Shown here in pieces: positions 1 to 7,427 of a stretch of DNA of 64,000 nucleotides (the first letter of the stretch is position 1; each line of letters opens with the position of its first letter). Below the pieces are notes generated by a model. The model was not told the DNA's origin, did no database searches, and saw nothing but the letters and a program-made list of their open reading frames with translations. The stretch is from contig JAVBNF010000026.1 of NCBI GenBank assembly GCA_031551725.1, positions 27,134 through 91,133 on the forward strand, written 5' to 3'. The DNA comes from JAVBNF01 sp031551725. GTDB lineage: Bacteria > Bacteroidota > Bacteroidia > Bacteroidales > P3. A program made the translations under genes and the position numbers.

Positions 1-1551
1 GATAAAACAACCGGACTTGTATATGACGATTTGATGTACCGCCATTGGGATACTTGGTCGGACGGTACAGTGCCGCATGTTTTCGTTGCTGATTATAATG
101 GAAATGCAATTGCAAATGAAATAGATGTCATCGAAGGCGAGCCTTTTGAAGCTCCTATGCGTCCGCACGGTGGAATGGAACAAATCAACTGGAGTCCGGA
201 CAGCAAAACAATTGCTTATACTTGCCGTAAATTGACAGGAAAAGCATACGCACTTTCTACAAATTCAGATATTTTTCTTTATAATATTGAAAATAAAACA
301 ACTGTTAATATTTCCAATGATTCCAAAGGTTATGACTGGAATCCTGTTTTTTCGCCCGACGGCAAGAAAATTGCATGGGAAAGCATGGAACGCGATGGCT
401 ACGAATCCGACAAATTACGTTTGATGGTGTATGATTTGGATGCAAAAACAACAACGCAATATATTAAAAACTGGGAAGAAAGTGTAACCAATCTTCTTTG
501 GTCACAAGATGCAAATACAATTTACTTTATCAGTAATTATCATGCAACTTCTTGTATTTATGGTGTAGATTTGATGACCGACAGTTTGTTTGAAATTGCA
601 GGCGGTCAAGCCGACTTTGTAGGTTTAGCTTTAGCCGGAAATAAACTGGTAGGGATGAAGCAAACGACGCAATTGCCCACAGATTTATATACAATCGATT
701 TGCAATCCAAAACAGAAAATCAAATTACATTTGTGAATAAAGATGTTTTGGATCAACTAAAACCGGTTGACGTTAAAGAACGCTGGACAAAAACAACGGA
801 TAACAAACAAATGCTTTCGTGGGTCGTTTATCCGCCGGATTTTGATTCCACAAAAACCTATCCGGTAGTGATGTTTTGTGCAGGCGGACCGCAAAATGCC
901 GTAAGCCAATTCTTCAGCTATCGTTGGAATTTCCGTTTGATGGCTTCGCAAGGTTATATTGTGATTGCTCCTAATCGCCGTGGAGTTCCCGGTTTTGGAA
1001 AGGAATGGATTGAACAAATCAGCGGCGATTACGGCGGACAAAATATGAAAGATTATTTGTCTGCAATTGATGATATCGCGAAAGAAAAGTATGTAAACAA
1101 AGATGCTTTAGGCTGTGTGGGTGCAAGCTATGGCGGCTTTTCCGTCTATTGGCTCGCCGGGCATCATGAAAAACGTTTCAAGGCATTTATTGCTCACAAT
1201 GGAATGTTTAATATCGAGCAACACGCTATGGAAACTGAAGAAATGTGGTTTCCTAAATGGGATCAAGGTGGTTTGCCATGGGATAAAAATCCGGTTGTAC
1301 AACGTACTTTGGCAACTTCCCCACATAAATTTGTAGATAAATGGGATACGCCGATTATGGTTGTTGTTGGACAAAAAGACTACCGTATTCCATATTCTCA
1401 GGGCTTAGCCGCTTACAACGCCGCTGTTTTGCACAATATTCCTGCGGAATTGCTCGTGTTTGAAGATGAAAACCATTGGGTACTTAAACCTCAAAACGGT
1501 ATTTTGTGGCAACGCCGATTCTTTAATTTCTTGGATACTTATTTGAAGTAA
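1..1551 (+). CDS. S9 family (dipeptidyl/prolyl oligopeptidase type) serine peptidase, 5' end missing
   Basis: The reading frame is open from base 1 (first codon GAT), so the gene begins upstream; the ATG at 34 is internal. About 516 C-terminal residues remain. The first half is WD40/TolB-like beta-propeller (repeats such as WSPDSKTIAYT and FSPDGKKIAWES); the second half is the alpha/beta-hydrolase catalytic domain. The nucleophile lies in GASYGG (Ser codon at 1126-1128), with the Asp in VGQKDYRIPY and the His in FEDENHW, so the triad is complete. The family cleaves short peptides after Pro or a small residue, usually in the periplasm or outside the cell; the signal peptide would be in the missing part. 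It converges with the flavodoxin gene across a hairpin. Family is sure, specificity is not. Confidence 0.93.
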   Translation, partial: DKTTGLVYDDLMYRHWDTWSDGTVPHVFVADYNGNAIANEIDVIEGEPFEAPMRPHGGMEQINWSPDSKTIAYTCRKLTGKAYALSTNSDIFLYNIENKTTVNISNDSKGYDWNPVFSPDGKKIAWESMERDGYESDKLRLMVYDLDAKTTTQYIKNWEESVTNLLWSQDANTIYFISNYHATSCIYGVDLMTDSLFEIAGGQADFVGLALAGNKLVGMKQTTQLPTDLYTIDLQSKTENQITFVNKDVLDQLKPVDVKERWTKTTDNKQMLSWVVYPPDFDSTKTYPVVMFCAGGPQNAVSQFFSYRWNFRLMASQGYIVIAPNRRGVPGFGKEWIEQISGDYGGQNMKDYLSAIDDIAKEKYVNKDALGCVGASYGGFSVYWLAGHHEKRFKAFIAHNGMFNIEQHAMETEEMWFPKWDQGGLPWDKNPVVQRTLATSPHKFVDKWDTPIMVVVGQKDYRIPYSQGLAAYNAAVLHNIPAELLVFEDENHWVLKPQNGILWQRRFFNFLDTYLK

Positions 1552-1665
1552 TTGTAAATTGTTAATTGTAAATTGTTAATGGGCTCCGCGTGTGGTATTT
1601 TTAGAGACTAATGGTTAATTGAGGCGTAGCTTCATTAACCATTAACAATTAACCATTAATAATTT
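1552..1665. terminator. Word-repeat hairpin between convergent genes
   Basis: The spacer is built from repeats of ATTGTAAATTGTTAA on the left and ATTAACAATTAACCATTAAT on the right. The core is an inverted repeat, TAATGGTTAAT at 1609-1619 against ATTAACCATTA at 1634-1644, with a GC-rich loop containing GAGGCGTAGC. It probably works as a bidirectional terminator for the S9 peptidase and flavodoxin genes. It belongs to a wider set of hairpins made from short repeated words in this window. Confidence 0.5.
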
Positions 1666-2158
1666 TTTTTAATTCCTCCACCCAGTTTCTAATTCGTTCT
1701 TCGTTCTTGTCGGATTGATTTTCCATATCAATAACCAAGCCTTGGAACTTGCCGCTTTTTAGCGCCAGCGAATGCTCAAAAGTGTAGCCTTCTGTGGATG
1801 TTTGCCCAACAATAGTTGCGCCGCAGCCGGTAAAAATATAAGCTAAAATTCCAATTCCGTCGGCAAAATTTTCAGGATAATTGACTTGGTCGCCTAAGCC
1901 AAAGATCGCTACTTTTTTACCTGTTAAATTTAATGAACGTAGTGCCGGAACAAGCTCGTCCCATTGGGGTGGAAGCTCGCCGTCAAACCAAGTGGAACAT
2001 CCGATAATTAAAAAATCGTACGCATCAAGTTGGCTTCTGTTAAATTCTTCGAGGGACATCACCTCAATCGGAGTGTCCCCGAACGCTTTTTTCACTTCCT
2101 CTGCAATCAATGCTGTTTTGTTCGTCGAGGTTCCGTATATTAATCCTATCGGTTTCAT
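1649..2158 (-). CDS. fldA: Flavodoxin
   Basis: 169 residues, the usual length of a long-chain flavodoxin. The N-terminal phosphate-binding loop for FMN is GTSTNKT (residues 9-15), followed by the flavodoxin fold with IIGCSTWFDGELPPQW and FGLGDQVNYPENF, the two segments that flank the isoalloxazine ring. Flavodoxin is a cytoplasmic one-electron carrier that can replace ferredoxin, for example with pyruvate:ferredoxin oxidoreductase. It lies 64 nt downstream of the fused E1 gene on the same strand and may be cotranscribed with the dehydrogenase, though the functional link is only inferred. The gene symbol follows family similarity. Confidence 0.93.
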   Translation of the reverse strand: MKPIGLIYGTSTNKTALIAEEVKKAFGDTPIEVMSLEEFNRSQLDAYDFLIIGCSTWFDGELPPQWDELVPALRSLNLTGKKVAIFGLGDQVNYPENFADGIGILAYIFTGCGATIVGQTSTEGYTFEHSLALKSGKFQGLVIDMENQSDKNEERIRNWVEELKKIING

Positions 2159-2222
2159 GACTGTTTCTGTTTAAAAATATATACTTATTCATAACCCTTC
2201 ATTTTTAAAACTGCTTCGCATT

Positions 2223-4256
2223 TTAATATTGTAATAAATCAATAATTGCTTTGTAGATTTTATCTTCATTCGGCAAAATTGCATTTTCCAAATTATGATG
2301 AAACCCCACGGGCGTGAATGTTGAGCCCACTCGTTGTATGGGTGCATCCAGATAGCGAAACATTTCGGTACCGATTTCAGCCGCCAATTCGGCGCCAAAA
2401 CCTGAGAAAACTTTATCTTCGTGAATAACCAAAACTTTGTTTGTCTTTTTTACGGAAGCAAATACCGTTTCTTTATCCCATGGAACTAATGAACGTAAGT
2501 CAATTACTTCTACGTTTCCACGTCCCTCTTGTGCAACCTTTTCGGCAGCAGCCAGACTTAGATGGGTAGTATTTCCATACGTTATAATTGTCAGATCCTT
2601 GCCTTCGCGGCGAATACGTGCTTTGCCGAAAGGGACCTCGAAATCATTGGGAACCACCGTAGATGCTGCTACGGAATTATATTGTAATTTCGGCTCCATA
2701 AACAGCGTTACACCGCGTGAACGCATACTTGTGCGTAGCAATCCTGCCGCATCATCGGCAAAAGACGGGTATACAATCCGCGCTCCGGGCAGTGTTGTTA
2801 ATGCGCCTTCGAGATTTTGCGAGTGATACAAGCCACCGCCGATATATCCGCCGGATGCCAAACGAATGGTCATATTCGGAACGAATTTTCCGTTGTTTCG
2901 CCAATATTCGTGCGTTGCTTCCACATATTGTTCAACGGCCGGCCAGAAATAATCGGCAAACTCGGCGCCTTCAATCACAATGCGGATTTTGTCGTTAAAA
3001 CGGCTCATGCCGTTGGCACTTCCTACAATGTAATCTTCGGCAATCGGAGCGTTGAAAATGCGCTTTTCGCCAAACAATTGCTGCATACCTTTTGTTACAT
3101 TGAAAACGCCGCCTTTATCCTTATTCGCCACATCTTGACCCCATAAAAAAGTGTCGGGATTATGTTCGAATTCGGCTTTTAATGTTTCATTTAAGGCCGT
3201 AACCAAAGGTTTTTTCTCACCCTCTTGGTTGTGTGTTCCATCAATGTATTTTTGCGGTTGATACGGTTCCGGAAGTACGAAATCTAAAATCGTTTTCGGG
3301 TCGGGATCGGGCATTGATAGAACTTTTTTATGGGCATCTTGCAATTCTTTTTTTGCACCGGCTTCAATTTCCTGCAATTCTTCTTCCGTAAAACGTTCAT
3401 AGCGCAACAACATCCTGCGGTATTTCATCAATGGATCTGCTGCTTTTGTGTAGGCAAGTTCATTATCATCACGATATAATGATTGTTTGTCTGAATTTGA
3501 GTGCGAACCAATACGCACACAGTTTGCCTGTACAATCACCGGACATTGATGTTCGAGCGCATATTCACGGGCTTCGGTCATTGCGTTCATCGAATCAAAA
3601 ACATCTTTACCATTACAAAAAATGATTTTGATGTTTTTAAAATTCTTGAAATTTTCCGCCACTTTTCGATTGGCCGTTTGGTCTTTTTTCGGAACAGAAA
3701 TTCCATACCCATTGTCTTGGATAACCAAAACCATGGGCAAATGTTCTGTACTTGCGCCGTTGATGGCTTCATACACAAAACCTTCCGACGTAGAGGCTTC
3801 GCCGTGCGATGCAAATGCAACACCTTTATGATTGTAATATTTCATGGCACGAGCAACGCCGGCTGCATGCAAATCTTGTGTGGCTGTGGCCGATGAAACG
3901 TTGTGGATGTTCCATTCTATTTTCGAAAAATGGTTGGACATGTGCCGTCCGCCGCTTGTCAAATCAGCGGCTTTCGATAAGCCGTTTAATAAGATTTCTT
4001 CTGCTGTCATTCCGGCCGAAAGCACGGTTAACATATCACGGTAGTAAGGAAATAAATGGTCCATGCCTTTTTGGAAAACTTGTCCGATTGCCAGTTGAAT
4101 GCCATCGTGTCCCGCGTATGGAGCGTGAAAAGACCAGCCTAATGATTGCAAAAGATACATCGGCGCTTTTTCGTCCAGAGCTCGTCCTAAAGTCATTAGA
4201 TAGAACCATTTTTTTAGGGTTTCTTTATCGGTATCTATGATATTATATGTTTTCAT
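2223..4256 (-). CDS. 2-oxoacid dehydrogenase E1, alpha and beta subunits fused
   Basis: 677 residues, roughly the sum of separate E1-alpha and E1-beta chains. Residues 1 to about 330 are the thiamine-diphosphate alpha part: GEASTSEG (152-159) with the paired Asn in QDNGYG (N182) forms the TPP/Mg site, and SGGRHMSNHF is typical of E1-alpha. From about 350 the beta part follows (FLWGQDVANKDKGGVFNVT, IVIEGAEFADYFWPA, LVIHEDKVFSGFGAE). It decarboxylates a branched-chain 2-oxoacid or pyruvate and loads the acyl group on E2. The fused form is common in Bacteroidota; annotation usually says 2-oxoisovalerate dehydrogenase. It lies 58 nt after the E2 gene on the same strand. No E3 gene is in the window. 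Substrate remains open. Confidence 0.93.
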   Translation of the reverse strand: MKTYNIIDTDKETLKKWFYLMTLGRALDEKAPMYLLQSLGWSFHAPYAGHDGIQLAIGQVFQKGMDHLFPYYRDMLTVLSAGMTAEEILLNGLSKAADLTSGGRHMSNHFSKIEWNIHNVSSATATQDLHAAGVARAMKYYNHKGVAFASHGEASTSEGFVYEAINGASTEHLPMVLVIQDNGYGISVPKKDQTANRKVAENFKNFKNIKIIFCNGKDVFDSMNAMTEAREYALEHQCPVIVQANCVRIGSHSNSDKQSLYRDDNELAYTKAADPLMKYRRMLLRYERFTEEELQEIEAGAKKELQDAHKKVLSMPDPDPKTILDFVLPEPYQPQKYIDGTHNQEGEKKPLVTALNETLKAEFEHNPDTFLWGQDVANKDKGGVFNVTKGMQQLFGEKRIFNAPIAEDYIVGSANGMSRFNDKIRIVIEGAEFADYFWPAVEQYVEATHEYWRNNGKFVPNMTIRLASGGYIGGGLYHSQNLEGALTTLPGARIVYPSFADDAAGLLRTSMRSRGVTLFMEPKLQYNSVAASTVVPNDFEVPFGKARIRREGKDLTIITYGNTTHLSLAAAEKVAQEGRGNVEVIDLRSLVPWDKETVFASVKKTNKVLVIHEDKVFSGFGAELAAEIGTEMFRYLDAPIQRVGSTFTPVGFHHNLENAILPNEDKIYKAIIDLLQY

Positions 4257-4314
4257 AATAATCTTAATTTAGAGTTGACAAGGGAGCGAGTTAACGAGTG
4301 AAAACCACTCATCC

Positions 4315-5592
4315 TCATAACTCATAACTTTCTAATAAATCGCCAATTCTACGTAAGAATTTTCCGCCTAACGCACCATCAATAATCCGGTGGTCATAAG
4401 AAAGCGATAAATACATTTTATGTCTGATTGCAATCACGTCGCCGTCCGGAGTTTCAACTACAGCCGGTTTCTTTTCGATGTATCCGACGCCTAAAATCGC
4501 AACTTGCGGTTGATTGATAATAGGGGTGGCGAAAAGCGTTTTAAATGTTCCGAAATTCGTAATTGTAAATGTTCCACCCGAAATATCGTCGGGAGAAAGT
4601 TTATTGTTACGCGCTTTTTTAGCCAAATCATCCATGCGAACAGCCAATCCGTTCAACGAGAGTTCATCAGCATGATGAATAACAGGCACAATCAAATTGC
4701 CGTTTTCCAGCGCAACCGCAATGCCGATGTTGATTTGTTTTTTCAAAATAATTTGATGCTCGTTTACGGAAGCGTTTACTCGCGGAAATTCGATTAATGC
4801 TTTCGCAACAGCTTCTGTAATGGCAGGCATAAACGTTAATTTAATACCTTCGCGTTTCAAAAACTCGTCTTTGTTTTTTTCGTTCCAGTGTACCAGTTTG
4901 GTAACATCAATTTCGATAACACTCGTTACGTGTGGCGATGTTTTTTTCGACATAAGCATGTGATCGGCAGTTACTTTGCGGATAAAATCCATTTCAATCA
5001 CTTCGTCGCCTTCTGAAACTTGCACAGGTGGTTTTGGTGTTTCAGATTTTTTAATATCTGTTTGCTTGTCTTCTTCCTTGTACCTCGTACCTTTTTGATT
5101 GTTCTTGCCATCCAAATATCGTTCAATATCCTGCTTGCTCACCCGGCCTTGATAGCCTGTGCCGGAAATTTGATCGAGTTCGTCCATTGAGATTTTTGAA
5201 TCTTTAGCCATTTGCATAACCAATGGAGAATAAAACCTGTCGTTATTTTTTTTCTTTTTTTGTACCTCATGCCCCGTGTCTTGTGCCTCGCCACCTGTTA
5301 CTTGAGATTTTTCAGTTGGTGTTTGTGAGTAGGTACTTGCTGCCTCTTCGCCTTCCGGCAAAATACGGGCAATGATAGTTCCGATTGCTACAGTTTCATC
5401 AATGCCGGCTAAAATTTCCATTATTTTTCCACTTATAGGTGATGGAATTTCCGCGCTTACTTTTTGTGTGGAAACCTCGAACAGAACATCATCTTCTTTA
5501 ACAACATCTCCTACGCTTACGTGCCACTTCATAATCGTTCCTTCTGTGATGCTTTCGCCCAATTTGGGCATTTTTATATCGAAAAGTGCCAT
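4315..5592 (-). CDS. Dihydrolipoamide acyltransferase (E2) of a 2-oxoacid dehydrogenase complex
   Basis: 425 residues. Residues 1-78 are one lipoyl domain (KMPKLGES at the start; the lipoylated lysine should be K44 in STQKVSAE). Residues about 120-161 are the peripheral-subunit-binding domain that holds E1 and E3 (YSPLVMQMAKDSKIS, GTGYQGRVSKQDIERYL). The rest is the catalytic acyltransferase domain, with the active-site motif HRIIDG at 401-406. It passes the acyl group from lipoate to CoA. It is the first gene of the minus-strand group E2-E1-flavodoxin. The two linkers are Lys/Glu/Thr-rich, and their DNA carries word repeats like those in spacers. Confidence 0.95.
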   Translation of the reverse strand: MALFDIKMPKLGESITEGTIMKWHVSVGDVVKEDDVLFEVSTQKVSAEIPSPISGKIMEILAGIDETVAIGTIIARILPEGEEAASTYSQTPTEKSQVTGGEAQDTGHEVQKKKKNNDRFYSPLVMQMAKDSKISMDELDQISGTGYQGRVSKQDIERYLDGKNNQKGTRYKEEDKQTDIKKSETPKPPVQVSEGDEVIEMDFIRKVTADHMLMSKKTSPHVTSVIEIDVTKLVHWNEKNKDEFLKREGIKLTFMPAITEAVAKALIEFPRVNASVNEHQIILKKQINIGIAVALENGNLIVPVIHHADELSLNGLAVRMDDLAKKARNNKLSPDDISGGTFTITNFGTFKTLFATPIINQPQVAILGVGYIEKKPAVVETPDGDVIAIRHKMYLSLSYDHRIIDGALGGKFLRRIGDLLESYEL

Positions 5593-5614
5593 GACTTTAT
5601 AATTTTCTTGTTTT

Positions 5615-5622
5615 CAAATATA
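5615..5622 (-). promoter_or_regulatory. -7 element of the E2-E1 promoter
   Basis: Read on the minus strand this is TATATTTG, matching the Bacteroidota -7 consensus TAnnTTTG, 22 nt before the E2 start codon. No TTTG stands exactly 19-20 nt upstream; one lies 23 nt away, so the -33 part is weak. Confidence 0.5.
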
Positions 5623-5698
5623 AACAAACAAATGTTGAAAAAGTTCAAATATTAAGTTTTAACAAATTTTTAACATTTATTAAGAAATAATTTAGCCT

Positions 5699-5717
5699 GT
5701 CATCGCGTTTATATATA
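5699..5717 (+). promoter_or_regulatory. 19-bp motif shared with the ORF6N gene leader
   Basis: GTCATCGCGTTTATATATA stands 36 nt before dinD and occurs again, identical over 19 bp, at 49598-49616 upstream of the ORF6N gene. The downstream leaders also end alike (AAAAAATCAAAA shortly before the ATG in both). It is likely a common promoter or operator for these two phage-type DNA-binding genes; its function is inferred. Confidence 0.5.
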
Positions 5718-5753
5718 GAGACAACTTTTGTTTAACACTAAAAAATCAAAACA

Positions 5754-6590
5754 ATGAAAACAAAACAAATTAAAAAAGCATTAAGTCCGTTTGAAAAAAT
5801 CAAGCAAATTGATGAAAACGGCAACGAATTCTGGAGTGCAAGAGAGCTTGCAAAATTGTTGAAATATTCTGAATACAGACATTTTAAGCCTGCTATTGAG
5901 AAGGCCAAAGAAGCATGTGTTAAAAGTGGACAAAACTGTCGGGATCATTTCGAGGATATCCTCGAGCAGATCGATTTTGCAAAAGGTGCTAAGCGACAGT
6001 TTGATAGCGTTAAATTATCGCGTTATGGCTGCTATTTAATTGTTCAAAATGCCGACTCTTCAAAAGCGGTAGTTGCTGTGGGTCAGACCTATTTCGCCGT
6101 TCAAACCCGTTTGCAAGAAATTATACAAACAAAAAATTATAATTTGTTGAAAACAGAAACCGAAAAAAGGATGTTTTTACGGAACGAGTTAAAAAATCAT
6201 AATACGCAATTGGCAATAGCTGCTCAAAACGCAGGAGTAATCACTTCGATGGACTATGCTATATTTCAAAATCATGGGTATATGGGGCTGTACGGCGGAT
6301 TGAATGCCAAAGATATTCATCGCAAGAAAAATCTGAAGAAAAGCCAACAGATTTTAGACCACATGGGCAGCATAGAACTTGCAGCCAATCTTTTTCGTGC
6401 CACCCAAACAGAAGCGAAATTGAGACGCGAACGGATAAAAGGAAAGAAAAAGGCCAATCAAACTCATTTCGACGTAGGACGAAAAGTTCGTGAAACAATT
6501 GAAGAAATGGGAGGAGAATTGCCGGAAAACCTTCCTGTAGCAGAAAGTATAAAAGAATTGGAAAATAATAAGCAATTAAAGATTGAATAA
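5754..6590 (+). CDS. dinD: DNA damage-inducible protein D homologue
   Basis: 278 residues, close to the E. coli DinD length. The N-terminal third resembles the BRO-N/phage antirepressor fold (FWSARELAKLLKYSEYRHFKPAIEKAKEAC), followed by the conserved SRYGCYLIVQNADSSKAVVAVGQ region and a basic, helical C-terminus with KGKKKANQTHFDVG. E. coli DinD is SOS-induced and inhibits RecA strand exchange; whether this holds here is not shown. The leader has the 19-bp motif also found before the ORF6N gene and a possible -7 box (AACTTTTG, 5723-5730). Genes of this type are often horizontally acquired, but no element borders are visible. Confidence 0.85.
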   Translation: MKTKQIKKALSPFEKIKQIDENGNEFWSARELAKLLKYSEYRHFKPAIEKAKEACVKSGQNCRDHFEDILEQIDFAKGAKRQFDSVKLSRYGCYLIVQNADSSKAVVAVGQTYFAVQTRLQEIIQTKNYNLLKTETEKRMFLRNELKNHNTQLAIAAQNAGVITSMDYAIFQNHGYMGLYGGLNAKDIHRKKNLKKSQQILDHMGSIELAANLFRATQTEAKLRRERIKGKKKANQTHFDVGRKVRETIEEMGGELPENLPVAESIKELENNKQLKIE

Positions 6591-6906
6591 ATAAAAACTC
6601 AGTATTTATAGAGGTTTGGAACATTTCGTGGATATGCACGATATGATCGGAGTCAATAAAATCAATGTGATTGTAAAAAGTGAAAAATTAAACTATTGAA
6701 AACATTGATTGTTTGAAATCAAAAATTCAGAAGCACCAGTGCTTATAGGTGTAAAATCATATCGAACATGTTTTCGATATGGTTTTTCCTTACAAAATAA
6801 AGGGTTTTCAAGATTCCATTTTGTCACATCGAAAGATTTTTGTCCTTTCAAAAAAAAATCTTATCTTTGTCTGTTATTTATTTTTAAACAATTTAATTAA
6901 AATACT
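6591..6906 (+). other. 316-bp spacer after dinD with a possible gene remnant
   Basis: A short frame at 6595-6699 has no ATG at its beginning and would read IYRGLEHFVDMHDMIG followed by VNKINVIVKSEKLNY and a stop. It has a plausible protein-like composition and could be the tail of a decayed gene, but I recognise no family. The rest of the spacer is AT-rich and ends with the promoter of the next gene. Confidence 0.25.
6839..6869 (+). promoter_or_regulatory. Bacteroidota-type promoter of the DUF1761-like gene
   Basis: TTTG at 6839-6842, a 19-nt gap, then TATCTTTG at 6862-6869: a full match to the -33/-7 consensus. The ATG follows 37 nt later. Confidence 0.75.
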
Positions 6907-7356
6907 ATGGGAAATGAAGTAATTGCTGCCGATGTTGCAAATGTTTGCACCGGCACGTGTCCATTTTTGAATATCAGCTGGATGTGGCTCATCATCGCTG
7001 TTGTTGTTAATTTTGCCCTTGGCGCTTTCTGGCATTCCACAGAGAAAGGCTTTGGCAAAATGTGGATCGAAGTTTTTAAAGTGGAAATGTGCTCCAAAGA
7101 GCAAATGAAACCCCTTATGTTTATTATTCCAATGTTTACTCAATTAATTGCGATGGTTTTGATGGGATTGCTTTTCTTTTCAATGCCATGCATTTGGAGT
7201 AAAATCTTTGTATGGCTTGTTTTTGCTGTTTGGCAAAAGGGAAGCCTGTTGTTCCGTTATTCAACAAATTTCACCAATTTCTTGAAAGCAGCCTGGGTGG
7301 AAACCGGATATTTCACCGCCGCATCTATTATCTTTATTATCGCATCAATACTATAA
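6907..7356 (+). CDS. Small membrane protein, DUF1761-like
   Basis: 149 residues with about four hydrophobic segments (around 23-45, 68-92, 96-112 and 130-149). The pattern of an N-terminal membrane helix followed by LGAFWHSTEKGFGKMWIE, and the W/G-rich spacing, resemble DUF1761 proteins, whose function is unknown. The N-terminal loop holds two cysteines (VCTGTCPF). It has its own strong promoter and is followed by a hairpin, so it is probably a single-gene transcript. The family assignment is from recalled motif likeness and is moderate; an inner-membrane location is well supported. Confidence 0.65.
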   Translation: MGNEVIAADVANVCTGTCPFLNISWMWLIIAVVVNFALGAFWHSTEKGFGKMWIEVFKVEMCSKEQMKPLMFIIPMFTQLIAMVLMGLLFFSMPCIWSKIFVWLVFAVWQKGSLLFRYSTNFTNFLKAAWVETGYFTAASIIFIIASIL

Positions 7357-7361
7357 TTTTG

Positions 7362-7401
7362 GATTTGGAATTTCGAATTGAATAATCCGAAATTCCAAAT
7401 C
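7362..7401. terminator. Hairpin of 14-bp perfect arms in the spacer
   Basis: GATTTGGAATTTCG at 7362-7375 is exactly complementary to 7388-7401, with a 12-nt loop. It follows the DUF1761-like gene by 5 nt. It lacks a clean T-run, so it may be a transcript-end stabiliser or weak terminator rather than a classical intrinsic terminator. Confidence 0.5.
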
Positions 7402-7427
7402 TCAAATTCGAAAATCAATTTTGATCA

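Noticed and set aside
2437..4240. Long frames on the plus strand opposite the E1 gene
   Set aside because: They are antisense shadows of a clearly conserved gene and show no family features.
6709..6900. 63-codon frame before the DUF1761-like gene
   Set aside because: It runs through the promoter (TTTG-N19-TATCTTTG) of the next gene, has no family likeness and no ribosome-binding site.
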